Source of the DNA: a bacterium
GTDB lineage: Bacteria; Bacillota; Clostridia; Oscillospirales; Oscillospiraceae
Length of the DNA: 64,000 nucleotides
Direction: 5' to 3'
Assembly: GCA_004560375.1 (NCBI GenBank)
Contig: SFVC01000008.1
Span: 1 to 64,000 of the forward strand
Position numbers and translations under genes: made by a program. Below, piece by piece: positions 15,857 to 24,256 of this stretch. The stretch's first letter is position 1; the number at the start of each line of letters is the position of its first letter. Under the pieces are notes generated by a model. It was not told the origin of the DNA. It worked only from the letters and a program-made list of their open reading frames with translations, and made no database searches.

Positions 15857-16936
15857 ATGGCGGAGGCAAAGACAAGGAGCGTCTCCTTTCCCCGGTACGC
15901 GGAGTACAACTGCGCCTTCAAATACATCGTGGAGCAGGCCCTGGATTGCAAATACGTCATGCCTCCCCCCCTCACCAAGCGCACCATGGATCTGGGCACC
16001 AAGTACAGCCCCGACTTCGTGTGCACCCCCTTCAAAACCATGCTGGGCAACCTGATCGAGGCCTTGGAGGCCGGGGCGGACACCCTGATCATGACTCACG
16101 GCCTGTGCCGTTTAGGCTACTACGGGGAGCTGCTGGAGCAGATCCTGCGGGATCTGGGCTATCAGTTTGAATTCATCAACCTGTCCGAATACGATATGTC
16201 CAAGAAGAAAGAGTATCTCCGCATCGTCCGCCGGTTCAACCCCAAGGTGAACCCCGCCCGGTTCCTGGCCCGGTTCCTGGAGGGGGTGCGTATGGTGGAG
16301 TATCTGGACGAGATCACCGCCCTGTACTATCAAAACTGCGGCTTTGACGCCATGGACGGGGCCTACCACCGATCCTATCAAGAGTTCCTCACCGCCCTGT
16401 ACACCGCCCAGGGCCGCTCCGACATTGAGTCCGCCTACCGGGCGGTACGCCGGGCCTTCTCCTCCACCCGGCTGGACAAGCCCCAGCGGCCCCTGCGGGT
16501 GGGCGTCGTGGGGGAGTTCTACACCGTCATGGACAGCTTCTCCAACCTGGAGCTGGAGCGGAAGCTGGCGGACATGGGGGTGGAGGTGCACCGCTGGATG
16601 AACGTCACCAACCAGTTCCTGCGGTACGGCAGCGGGCAGAAGAACCTGCGGGTGAAGATCCGGGATCTGTGCCGGTACGACATGGGCCCTACCTCCACCG
16701 CCAACATCTGGTACGCCCGGGAGTGCGCCGAGCGGGGCTTTGACGGCATTGTCCACGTGAAGTCCGCCGCCTGCACCCCGGAGATCGACGTGATGCCCGT
16801 CCTCCAGAACATCGGGGAGGACTACAAAATCCCGGTGCTCTACCTGACCTATGACGCCCAGACCAGCGACGTGGGGCTCATGACCCGGCTGGAGGCGTTT
16901 TACGACATGATCCACATGAGAAAGAAGGTGCTTTGA
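15857..16936 (+). CDS. 2-hydroxyacyl-CoA dehydratase D-component-like protein (359 aa)
   Basis: Second gene of the activase operon, starting at the base after the stop of the first. It resembles the HgdB/HgdC-partner (CoA protein activase) family: EYNCAFKYIVEQALDCKYV, FVCTPFKTMLGNLIEALEAG, ADTLIMTHGLCRLGYYG, RPLRVGVVGEFYTVMDSFSN and HVKSAACTPEIDVMP. Several Cys residues are spaced as in iron-sulfur cluster ligands of the dehydratase subunits. Classical dehydratases have two such subunits plus an activator next to acyl-CoA genes; none of the usual fermentation genes are here, so a different or generic reduction reaction is likely. Confidence 0.82.
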   Translation: MAEAKTRSVSFPRYAEYNCAFKYIVEQALDCKYVMPPPLTKRTMDLGTKYSPDFVCTPFKTMLGNLIEALEAGADTLIMTHGLCRLGYYGELLEQILRDLGYQFEFINLSEYDMSKKKEYLRIVRRFNPKVNPARFLARFLEGVRMVEYLDEITALYYQNCGFDAMDGAYHRSYQEFLTALYTAQGRSDIESAYRAVRRAFSSTRLDKPQRPLRVGVVGEFYTVMDSFSNLELERKLADMGVEVHRWMNVTNQFLRYGSGQKNLRVKIRDLCRYDMGPTSTANIWYARECAERGFDGIVHVKSAACTPEIDVMPVLQNIGEDYKIPVLYLTYDAQTSDVGLMTRLEAFYDMIHMRKKVL

Positions 16937-16937
16937 C

Positions 16938-17888
16938 TTGGAACACGCGTATTTAGGGGTGGATGTGGGCTCCATCTCCACCAAGGGCGTGATCATCGAC
17001 AAAGAGAACAACATTCTGGCCAGCCAGTATATCTGGACCCAGGGTAACCCCATCGGCGCGGTGAAGGAGCTGGTGGGCCTGCTGGAAAAGCAGTTTGACA
17101 AAGCCAAGTATGAGATCGTGGCCACCGGCACCACCGGCTCCGCCCGGAAGCTGGTGGGGGCCATCCTGGGGGCCACCATGGTGAAGAACGAGATCACCGC
17201 CCACGCCGTGGGCACCACCGCCTTCTACCCCGACGTGCGTACCATCCTGGAGATCGGGGGGCAGGACTCCAAGATCATCCTGGTGGAGAACGGGGTGGCC
17301 GTCGACTACGCCATGAATACCCTGTGCGCCGCGGGCACCGGGGCCTTTCTGTCCAGCCAGGCCAAGCGGCTGGGCATCGAGGTGGAGGAGATGGGGGACT
17401 ACGCCCTGCGCTCCACCCACCCCACCCAGATCGCCGCCCGGTGCACCGTCTTCGCCGAGTCCGACCTGGTGCACAAGATCCAGATGGGCCACCCCCGGGA
17501 GGACATCATCGCCGGCGTTTGCAACGCGGTGGCGGCCAACTACCTGAACAACGTGGGCAAGGGCAAGAAGATCGTCTCCCCGGTGGTGTTCCAGGGAGGC
17601 GTCAGCAAGAACAAGGGCGTGGTGGCTGCCTTTGAGCGTACCCTGGGCTGCCCGGTGATCGTGGATCCCAACGGCCACCTGATGGGGGCCATCGGCGCCG
17701 CCATTTTGGCCCGCAAGGGCAGCGGGCGGCACGTGTTCGACTTCTCTGTGGAGAACATGGACTTCCGCACCCGGGAGGCGGGCTGCGGCGGCTGTCCCAA
17801 CCAGTGTGAGATCATCTGCGTCTACCGGGGGGACGAGCTTATCGACTCCTGGGGCAACCGCTGCGAGCGGGGGGCCGCTGTGCGGTGA
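16938..17888 (+). CDS. acyl-CoA dehydratase activase, BcrA/BadF ATPase family (316 aa)
   Basis: ASKHA-fold ATPase with an inter-subunit [4Fe-4S] cluster that drives one electron into a dehydratase at low potential. Phosphate-1 motif YLGVDVGSISTKGVIID, then EIGGQDSKIILVENG, CAAGTGAFLSSQAKRLGIEV (cluster Cys), AARCTVFAESDLVH (second cluster Cys) and VVFQGGVSKNKGVVAAF. A C-terminal extension CGGCPNQCEIICVYRG adds four more Cys and could hold another cluster. Start TTG 16938 comes one base after the preceding stop, behind AAGAAGGTG. It completes the three-gene set. Confidence 0.92.
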   Translation: MEHAYLGVDVGSISTKGVIIDKENNILASQYIWTQGNPIGAVKELVGLLEKQFDKAKYEIVATGTTGSARKLVGAILGATMVKNEITAHAVGTTAFYPDVRTILEIGGQDSKIILVENGVAVDYAMNTLCAAGTGAFLSSQAKRLGIEVEEMGDYALRSTHPTQIAARCTVFAESDLVHKIQMGHPREDIIAGVCNAVAANYLNNVGKGKKIVSPVVFQGGVSKNKGVVAAFERTLGCPVIVDPNGHLMGAIGAAILARKGSGRHVFDFSVENMDFRTREAGCGGCPNQCEIICVYRGDELIDSWGNRCERGAAVR

Positions 17889-17893
17889 CCGCC

Positions 17894-17923
17894 TTGACAA
17901 GCCGGGGCGGAACGTGGTATTCT
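17894..17923 (+). promoter_or_regulatory. promoter of valS
   Basis: TTGACA (17894-17899), an 18-base spacer and TATTCT (17918-17923). The initiation site would fall near 17930, upstream of a terminator-like hairpin in the leader. Confidence 0.8.
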
Positions 17924-17957
17924 ATAGTGTAAATCCCGCGAAAAAGGTTGTGACTAT

Positions 17958-17978
17958 CCGCCCCTTGGGGCGGTTTTT
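17958..17978 (+). terminator. terminator-like hairpin in the valS leader (possible attenuator)
   Basis: CCGCCCC-TT-GGGGCGG (17958-17973) followed by TTTTT, ending just before the AGGAGGG ribosome binding site of valS. It lies between the promoter and the gene, so it would stop valS transcription as well as read-through from the activase operon. The leader is only about 60 bases, too short for a T-box. Confidence 0.7.
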
Positions 17979-17992
17979 CAGGAGGGTTACCC

Positions 17993-20383
17993 ATGCAGGA
18001 ATTTGAAAAGAGATATGACGGCCTTGCGGTGGAGAAATCCATGCAGGAGTTCTGGCAGGAGAACGAGGTCTACAAATTCACCCCCGACGCCTCCCGGCCC
18101 ATCTACTCCATTGACACCCCGCCCCCCACCGTCAACGGCAAGCTCCACATCGGCCACATCTTCAGCTACACCCAGGCGGAGATGATCGCCCGCTACCGCC
18201 GTATGCGGGGGTTCAACGTGTTCTACCCCTTCGGCTTCGACGACAACGGCCTGCCCTCCGAGCGGCTGGTGGAGCAGGAGAGCGGCGTGAAGGCCAAGGA
18301 GCTGCCCCGCAGCGAGTTCTGCGAGAAGTGCGTGGCCACCACCCAGAAGTACGAGGCGGAGTTCAAGGAGCTGTGGCAGTCCATGGGCTTCTCCTGCGAC
18401 TGGAATTTGCAGTATTCCACCGTCAGCCAGGAGGTACAGGCCCTGTCCCAGAAGTCCTTTATCGAGCTGGCCAAGGCGGGACGGGCCTATATCAAGGAGT
18501 CCCCGGTGCTGTGGTGCACCGAGTGCCAGACCTCCATCGCCCAGGCGGAGCTGGAGACAAAGGATCTGGACTCCTCCTTCAACTATATTCCCTTCGTGGG
18601 GGAGGAGGGCACCATTGAGATCGCCACCACCCGGCCGGAGCTGCTCTACGGCGTGGTGTGCGTGTTCGTCAACCCCGAGGACGAGCGGTACAAAAAGTAC
18701 GTGGGCAAGACCGTGAAGGTGCCCCTCTACAACTTCGAGGTGCCCGTCATCGCCGACGACAAGGCCGCCATCGACAAGGGCACCGGCGCGGTGATGTGCG
18801 CCACCTTCGGCGACACCACCGATGTGGAGTGGGTGGAGCAGTACGGCCTGCCCTATAAGAAGGTAGTGATGCCCGACGGCCTCATCGCCCCGGAGGTGCC
18901 CTTCGTGGGCGGTATGCACGTTAAGAAGGCCCGGAAGGAGATCATCCGCCTGCTGGACGAGGGCGGCCTGCTGCTCAAGACCGAGCCCCTCACCCACACC
19001 GTGTCCGTCCACGAGCGGTGCGGCACCTCGGTGGAGATCATCCCCTCCAAGCAGTGGTATATCGACATCCTGTCCATGAAGGACGAGCTGCTGGCCGCCG
19101 GGGACAAGATCAACTGGTACCCCGCCTCCATGAAGAACCGCTACGTCAACTGGGTGGAGAACCTGAAGTGGGACTGGTGCATCTCCCGGCAGCGGTACTT
19201 CGGCGTGCCCTTCCCCGTGTGGTACTGCAAGAAGTGCGGCAGGGCCCACTTCGCCAACTTGGAGGATCTGCCTGTCAACCCGCTGGAGACCCCCTACAAC
19301 GGAACGTGTGAGTGCGGCTGCACCGAGTTTATCCCCGAGTCCGCCGTGCTGGACACCTGGGCCACCTCGTCCATCACCCCCCAGATCAACAAAAATTCCG
19401 CCGCCAAATACGGCGTGGACGGGGACTTCCTCCCCATGGGTATGCGTACCCAGGCCCACGAGATCATCCGCACCTGGGCCTTCTACACCATCGCCAAGAG
19501 CCTGTACCACACCGGGGACATCCCCTGGAAGGACATCATGATCTGCGGCTTCGTGCTGGCCAAGCCCGGCGAGAAGATCAGCAAGTCCAAGGGCAACGCC
19601 AAGCTCACCCCCCAGGCGCTGATCGAGACCTACTCCGCCGACGTGATCCGCTACTGGGCGGCCAGCGCCCGGCTGGGCACCGACACCTACTTCGACCAGA
19701 AGGAGATGCAGGACGCCTCCAAGCGCACCATCACCAAGGTGTGGAACTCGTCCAAATTTGTGCTGTCCCACCTGTCCGATTTCGACCCGGCTTATGTGCC
19801 CAAGGTGGAGGTGCCGCTGGACAAGTGGCTGATTGAGCGCACCAACGAGACCGTCCGGGAGGCGGGCCGCCTGCTGGATCAGTACGAGATCGGCCTGGCC
19901 CGGAAGGTCATCGACGACCTGTTCTGGAAGGATCTGTGCGACAACTATATCGAGATCGCCAAGGAGCGGCTGTACGAGCCCGACGTCCACGGCGCGGAGG
20001 AGCGGAAATCCGCCCAGGCGGCCATCTACTACTGCCTGCTGAACGTGCTGAAGCTGTACTCCATCTACGTGCCCCACCTGACGGAGTATATCTATCAAAA
20101 GGGCCTGCGGGAGTTCGTGGGCACCACCTCCATCCACCAGACCCTGTGGCCCCAGGTGGACAGCGTGGACGAGAAGCTGATCCGCTTCGGCGAGCAGATC
20201 AAGGACGCGGTGTCCCTCATGCGGAAATACAAATCGGAGAACAACCTGTCCATGCGCTCCGACGTGGACGAGTTCGTGGTGGAGGGCTCCAAGGAGTTCG
20301 AGGACTGGTTCAAGGCCACGGAGAAGGATCTGTACGCCTGCTCCCACGCCAAGACGGTGATTTTTAAGTATACCGAGGAATGA
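17993..20383 (+). CDS. valS: valine--tRNA ligase, archaeal-type (796 aa)
   Basis: Class I synthetase that charges tRNA-Val. HIGH-type motif in PPPTVNGKLHIGHIFSYTQ and KMSKS-type motif KISKSKGNAKLTPQ. FYPFGFDDNGLPSERLVE is characteristic of the archaeal/alphaproteobacterial ValRS subtype, as is the length of about 800 residues against about 880 for the usual bacterial enzyme. The CP1 editing domain (ELLYGVVCVFVNPEDERY, GTGAVMCATFGDTTDVEW) is present. CKKCGRAHF followed by CECGCTEF forms a zinc ribbon-like pair. The ATG at 17993 has AGGAGGG upstream. The C-terminal anticodon-binding domain is complete, but the coiled-coil tail of standard ValRS is absent, as usual for this subtype. Confidence 0.93.
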   Translation: MQEFEKRYDGLAVEKSMQEFWQENEVYKFTPDASRPIYSIDTPPPTVNGKLHIGHIFSYTQAEMIARYRRMRGFNVFYPFGFDDNGLPSERLVEQESGVKAKELPRSEFCEKCVATTQKYEAEFKELWQSMGFSCDWNLQYSTVSQEVQALSQKSFIELAKAGRAYIKESPVLWCTECQTSIAQAELETKDLDSSFNYIPFVGEEGTIEIATTRPELLYGVVCVFVNPEDERYKKYVGKTVKVPLYNFEVPVIADDKAAIDKGTGAVMCATFGDTTDVEWVEQYGLPYKKVVMPDGLIAPEVPFVGGMHVKKARKEIIRLLDEGGLLLKTEPLTHTVSVHERCGTSVEIIPSKQWYIDILSMKDELLAAGDKINWYPASMKNRYVNWVENLKWDWCISRQRYFGVPFPVWYCKKCGRAHFANLEDLPVNPLETPYNGTCECGCTEFIPESAVLDTWATSSITPQINKNSAAKYGVDGDFLPMGMRTQAHEIIRTWAFYTIAKSLYHTGDIPWKDIMICGFVLAKPGEKISKSKGNAKLTPQALIETYSADVIRYWAASARLGTDTYFDQKEMQDASKRTITKVWNSSKFVLSHLSDFDPAYVPKVEVPLDKWLIERTNETVREAGRLLDQYEIGLARKVIDDLFWKDLCDNYIEIAKERLYEPDVHGAEERKSAQAAIYYCLLNVLKLYSIYVPHLTEYIYQKGLREFVGTTSIHQTLWPQVDSVDEKLIRFGEQIKDAVSLMRKYKSENNLSMRSDVDEFVVEGSKEFEDWFKATEKDLYACSHAKTVIFKYTEE

Positions 20384-20394
20384 CCAAGCGGTGA

Positions 20395-20424
20395 AAGGGC
20401 CTCCCCGGCTGGGGCGGCCCTTTT
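20395..20424 (+). terminator. terminator after valS
   Basis: AAAGGGCC-TCCCCGGCTGGGGC-GGCCCTTTT: a GGGCC/GGCCC stem enclosing a second CCCC/GGGG pairing, followed by T4. Confidence 0.75.
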
Positions 20425-20474
20425 CTGTCCGGGGTTTCCTTGCCTGAAACAAAATGTATACAGGATGATTTTTT

Positions 20475-22373
20475 ATGCTGCAACGTATTAAACCCATCGC
20501 AGCCCGCGCCCTGAGCCTTGCCCTGTGTGTGGTGTTGGCACTGGCCCTGCTGCCCGCCCGGGCCAGCGCGGCGGGGGTCAACCCCGCGCCGTCCTACAAT
20601 CTGCACGCCCAGCAGTACACCAACGTCCAACGCTGGGCCGAGACGGTGAAGTCCTATTTGTTCGTCAATCCCTCCGGCGGGCTGACCCGGGTGGAGTACA
20701 TCGACGGCAAGGTCGTCGTGGAGGACTACAACAGCCAGTTCCAGATCCAGTCCAACCGCTCCATCCCCATGGAGCTGCCCATCTGGGGCGGGTTCTTCGC
20801 CGGGGAAACCTATAACTTCTTCATCTTCGGCCAGAACAACGAGGAGCAGAGCGATGAAAAAGAGGTCATCCGGGTGGTCAAGTACTCCAAGGACTGGCTG
20901 CGGCTGGGCGCGTGCAGCATCAAGGGGGCCAACACCTATCACCCCTTTGAGGCGGGCAGCCTGCGGTGTGCGGAGTACGGCGGGCACCTCTATGTCCACA
21001 CCTGCCACACCATGTACAACAACAGCCGGGACAAGTCCCACCACCAGGCCAGCATGACCTTCCATGTGGATGAAAGCACGATGGGGTGGGGCGGCTTTTA
21101 CAGCGTGGGGTTCTCCAACCAGGGCTATATTTATGTGTCCCACTCCTTCAACCAGTTCATCCTCATTGACTCAGAGGGACATATGGTCACCCTGGATCAC
21201 GGGGACGCCTATCCCCGGGGCATTGCCCTGTTCCGCAACCATGCCGAAGCCGGGCAGGATAACCTGTTCGAGATGATATCCGACAGCCCCTTTGATGAGA
21301 ACTACGGGAAGTACGGCAATTCGGTTCTGGCCACAAAAATCAGCGGCAGCTCCGGCAAAAACGACACCGGCGTGGCCGTGGGCGGCTTTGTGGAGACCTC
21401 CAGCGGCTATATCGTGGCCTATAATTATACCCGCGACTACTCCAACTACCATGCGCCCCGGGAGCTCTGGATGGCCTACGTCCCCAAGGAAAATATAGAG
21501 ACTGCTTATATACAGCACTGGGGCTTCAACAGCGGCGACTTTACCGACAAGAAGGACGTGAACATCTCCAACCCCCAGTTGGTGTCCACCGGGCTGGACG
21601 GGGGATATATGCTGTGGCAGCTGATGGAGCCTTACAGCGAGTGGCATAACTCAGGTTTTGAATCCAACCCCAGCGTGGACAAAAAGGTCTACTATGCCCG
21701 GTATCAGCCCACCGGCGGAATCGGCGCCTTCCGGGAGACGATCAAGGTCTCCGCCTGCGACGCCGAGCTGTCCGACTGCCAGCCCATCGTCTGGAACGGC
21801 AAGGTGGTGTGGTACGTCACCGGGGAGGGCGCCAACGCCTCTGTCCCCATGTTCTACGTACTGGACGACAACGGCATCACGCCCTACAAGGCCACCGCCG
21901 GGGCGGGCGCCCCCGCCACCAACCTGGCCTACCCCAACACCCAGACCGTCCTGCTGGACGGGAAGCCCGTGACCTTCCAGACCTACGCCCTGAAGGACAC
22001 CCTGGGCAACCTGACCAACTATATCCGCATCCGGGACATCGCCTACTACCTCAACGGCACCAAGGCCCAGTTTGAGGTGGACTGGTTTTATGGGTCGGTG
22101 AACCTCATCCCCGGCCAGCCCTACACCCCCAACGGAAGCGAGCTGTCCACGCCGTTTTCCGGAACCCGGACGTATAAAATGGATCAGTCCACCACAGACG
22201 TCAACAAGTTCTGGGAGCCAAAGCTGAAGCCCATTGTCCTCTACGATGATAAGGGCGGCGGGTACACCTATTACAAGCTGCGGGAGCTGGGCGAGGTGCT
22301 GGGCTTCAACGTGTCCTATATCAACGGGCAGGTGGTGATCAACACCAACGAGCCCTATTCCGACGCGCAATGA
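20475..22373 (+). CDS. exported protein with a C-terminal copper-amine-oxidase-N-like domain (632 aa)
   Basis: A signal peptide covers residues 1 to about 33 (basic start, ALCVVLALALLPARASAA, AxA-type cleavage). The bulk is beta-rich with repeated GYIYVSHSFNQFILID-like and GGYMLWQLM-like strands, reminiscent of a beta-propeller. The last 150 residues hold two copies of the short motif of copper amine oxidase N-terminal domains (NYIRIRDIAYYL and YYKLRELGEVLGFNVSYING), a module common on Firmicutes surface proteins that does not itself bind copper. No enzymatic motif was recognised. It is bounded by terminators on both sides, so it is a single-gene unit. Probable cell-wall or secreted protein of unknown role. 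Confidence 0.8.
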   Translation: MLQRIKPIAARALSLALCVVLALALLPARASAAGVNPAPSYNLHAQQYTNVQRWAETVKSYLFVNPSGGLTRVEYIDGKVVVEDYNSQFQIQSNRSIPMELPIWGGFFAGETYNFFIFGQNNEEQSDEKEVIRVVKYSKDWLRLGACSIKGANTYHPFEAGSLRCAEYGGHLYVHTCHTMYNNSRDKSHHQASMTFHVDESTMGWGGFYSVGFSNQGYIYVSHSFNQFILIDSEGHMVTLDHGDAYPRGIALFRNHAEAGQDNLFEMISDSPFDENYGKYGNSVLATKISGSSGKNDTGVAVGGFVETSSGYIVAYNYTRDYSNYHAPRELWMAYVPKENIETAYIQHWGFNSGDFTDKKDVNISNPQLVSTGLDGGYMLWQLMEPYSEWHNSGFESNPSVDKKVYYARYQPTGGIGAFRETIKVSACDAELSDCQPIVWNGKVVWYVTGEGANASVPMFYVLDDNGITPYKATAGAGAPATNLAYPNTQTVLLDGKPVTFQTYALKDTLGNLTNYIRIRDIAYYLNGTKAQFEVDWFYGSVNLIPGQPYTPNGSELSTPFSGTRTYKMDQSTTDVNKFWEPKLKPIVLYDDKGGGYTYYKLRELGEVLGFNVSYINGQVVINTNEPYSDAQ

Positions 22374-22419
22374 GCAAGAGCGCCGTCTCTCGGTGTTGAA
22401 CACGGGTTTCGACAGCCTT

Positions 22420-22448
22420 GGGCCGTCCCCCACGGGGGACGGCCCTTT
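22420..22448 (+). terminator. terminator after the exported-protein gene
   Basis: GGGCCGTCCCC (22420-22430) pairs with GGGGACGGCCC (22435-22445), followed by TTT. Confidence 0.8.
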
Positions 22449-22497
22449 CCGTATGGTGCCGCCCTCCAGCGGGGCGGGCAAAAAAATTTCCCCCGCC

Positions 22498-22525
22498 GCA
22501 ACAATCCGCCCCGCCCGGGCGTGTT
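22498..22525 (+). promoter_or_regulatory. candidate ECF-type promoter of the sigma factor gene at 22551
   Basis: GCAAC (22498-22502), 17 bases, CGTGTT (22520-22525), preceded by an AAAAAAATTT tract. This resembles the AAC/CGT pattern of ECF promoters and fits autoregulation. A matching arrangement is found at 39012-39039. Confidence 0.5.
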
Positions 22526-22550
22526 ATAAACAGAAGGGGGTGAGGAACAG

Positions 22551-23024
22551 GTGGATCACTCCAACCGGTTGGAAGAATTGGTGAACAAGCATGAGCACAC
22601 CCTGTACCGCGCCGCCCTGGCCATTTTAGGCGATCCCCAGGAGGCGGAGGACGCGGTACAGGACGCCTACCTGCGCTATCTGGAAAAGCGCCCCGACCTT
22701 CGGGACGGGGAGCACGAAAAGGCGTGGCTGTTAAAGGTGACGGCCAACCGCTGCAAGAGCATCCTGCGCCAGCGCAAGCGCCACCCGGCGGTGGAGCTGC
22801 TGGACGTGTACCCCGCCCCCGACGGGGAGAGCCGGGAGGTGGCGGAGGCGGTGCTGTCCCTGCCCGCCAACCAGCGCACGGCGGTGCACCTGTTCTACTA
22901 CGAGGGCTACAGCTCGGAGGAGATCGGGGCCATCCTGGGCCAGCGGCCCGGGACGGTGCGCTCCCACCTGAGCCGCGCCCGGGAGGCGCTGAGGAAGTAT
23001 TTATCTGACAACGAAGGAGGATAA
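22551..23024 (+). CDS. ECF-subfamily RNA polymerase sigma factor (157 aa)
   Basis: Region 2 is RAALAILGDPQEAEDAVQDA followed by YLRYLEKRPDL and AWLLKVTANRCKSILRQRKR. Region 4 is LSLPANQRTAVHLFYYEGYS followed by SEEIGAILGQRPGTVRSHLSRAREAL. The two domains fill the protein, with no extra domain. GTG start at 22551 behind GGGGGTGAGGAAC. The membrane-anchored partner gene begins four bases after the stop, as expected for a sigma/anti-sigma pair released by an envelope signal. An ECF-like promoter upstream suggests autoregulation. Confidence 0.93.
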   Translation: MDHSNRLEELVNKHEHTLYRAALAILGDPQEAEDAVQDAYLRYLEKRPDLRDGEHEKAWLLKVTANRCKSILRQRKRHPAVELLDVYPAPDGESREVAEAVLSLPANQRTAVHLFYYEGYSSEEIGAILGQRPGTVRSHLSRAREALRKYLSDNEGG

Positions 23025-23028
23025 TTCC

Positions 23029-24198
23029 ATGAAACAATACAAAAAGTATATGGACAATATCCAAGCATCCGACACCCTCCACCAGCGGCTGCTGGATCTG
23101 GAGGCGCCGGCGAAGCGTCCGGCGGCGTGGAAGAAGTACGGCACGGCCGCGGCGGCCCTGGTGCTGGTGGCGGGCGTGGGGGGCTTCGGGGCGTGGGCGG
23201 CCCACAACAACAACCTGGAAAAGCCCCTGCCTCCCTATCCCGCCGGCTATCAGGAAAACCGGCCGGAGCTGGGTGGGCCCGACATCGCCGTGGAGGGCCC
23301 CGGCGAGAGCCTGGAGCCGGGGATGAAAACCATCGGCGGCTACGAGGTGCGGCAGGGGGAGATGATGGCCTATTATATGCTGCCCTATATCGAGTACGGC
23401 ATGGCGGACGATATGACCCAGATGGCGCTGGATTGGGACGTGCCTCCCGGCAGCGTGAAGCGGGATCTCACCCAGGCGGACTTTGCCGCCCTGTTCGGCG
23501 GGGAGGACGCCCTGTCCGTCCACCTGGGCTGGGGGGGTTACGAGATCACCGGCTGGGCGGCGTGGACGGCGGACGGCTCCTTCTGGGGGGCGTTTATCAA
23601 CGGCTACAAAGGCCCTCTGGATCACTTTGAGTTCGCCTTCACCGCCGGGGACGTGCTCCCTCCCACCTGCATCGCCTACGGGGAGGACGGCGTGGTCAAC
23701 CAGATCTGGGATGTGCCCGTCACCGCCTGGGGCCACGACGGCAGGGACGGCTGCGGCCGCCGGGTGGAGCTCCTCCACGACGGGTACGGCTTCCGCTTCG
23801 ACCTCACCGCCACCGGCGCGGGGCAGGCCGAGGAGCTGGTGAGCCGCGCCACCCGCTTGATCATCGTGGACGGGGTGGCGGCGGACAGCATCACCGCCGA
23901 CGGCGCGGTGCTGGCCCACCCCTGGGAGGCCGACCCCAACTACAGCGTGGGCGAGCCCAACTGGAACGACGGCGCGGACGAGTACGACAGCGACTGCCCC
24001 TACTGCGCGGACGGCACGGTGCACACCCACCCCCACAACCCGGGCCTTCCTGCCGCCGGCCCGGACAGCCCCACCACCGAGGGCTACTCCGGCGGCGCGG
24101 ATCCCGCTCCCGCCAAGGGCCCGGACGATCCCGCCGCGGGGAACCTCCCCGATGGGGATCCCGCCGCCTATGAGCCCCAGGCGGAGCTCCCCTCCTGA
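23029..24198 (+). CDS. probable membrane-anchored anti-sigma/sensor partner of the ECF factor (389 aa)
   Basis: A short cytoplasmic N-terminus (about 36 residues) precedes one hydrophobic segment (GTAAAALVLVAGVGGFGAWA) and a large extracellular part with no recognised family. The tail carries CPYC at about residues 323-326 followed by HTHPH about five residues later, a possible metal or redox site. The last 50 residues are rich in Pro, Gly and Asp and end in AAYEPQAELPS. The position four bases after the sigma gene and the one-helix topology suggest an anti-sigma factor. No zinc-type anti-sigma motif is visible in the short cytoplasmic part, so the assignment rests on context. Confidence 0.65.
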   Translation: MKQYKKYMDNIQASDTLHQRLLDLEAPAKRPAAWKKYGTAAAALVLVAGVGGFGAWAAHNNNLEKPLPPYPAGYQENRPELGGPDIAVEGPGESLEPGMKTIGGYEVRQGEMMAYYMLPYIEYGMADDMTQMALDWDVPPGSVKRDLTQADFAALFGGEDALSVHLGWGGYEITGWAAWTADGSFWGAFINGYKGPLDHFEFAFTAGDVLPPTCIAYGEDGVVNQIWDVPVTAWGHDGRDGCGRRVELLHDGYGFRFDLTATGAGQAEELVSRATRLIIVDGVAADSITADGAVLAHPWEADPNYSVGEPNWNDGADEYDSDCPYCADGTVHTHPHNPGLPAAGPDSPTTEGYSGGADPAPAKGPDDPAAGNLPDGDPAAYEPQAELPS

Positions 24199-24212
24199 AC
24201 CAAAGAGAAACG

Positions 24213-24247
24213 AAACTCCCCCCGGAGCATTGCTCCGGGGGGAGTTT
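24213..24247. terminator. two-way terminator between convergent ECF modules
   Basis: AAACTCCCCCCGGAGC-ATT-GCTCCGGGGGGAGTTT is a 16-bp perfect stem with A and T ends that can stop both converging transcripts. It lies inside a larger 20-bp inverted repeat formed by the last codons of the two genes. Confidence 0.9.
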
Positions 24248-24256
24248 GTCTGCCGG

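Noticed and set aside
17930..17992. T-box riboswitch in front of valS
   Set aside because: The leader is only about 60 bases and has no T-box sequence or specifier stem; only a terminator-like hairpin is present.
17987..20581. 864-codon open frame antisense to valS
   Set aside because: valS carries all synthetase motifs on the plus strand; the antisense product has compositional bias only.
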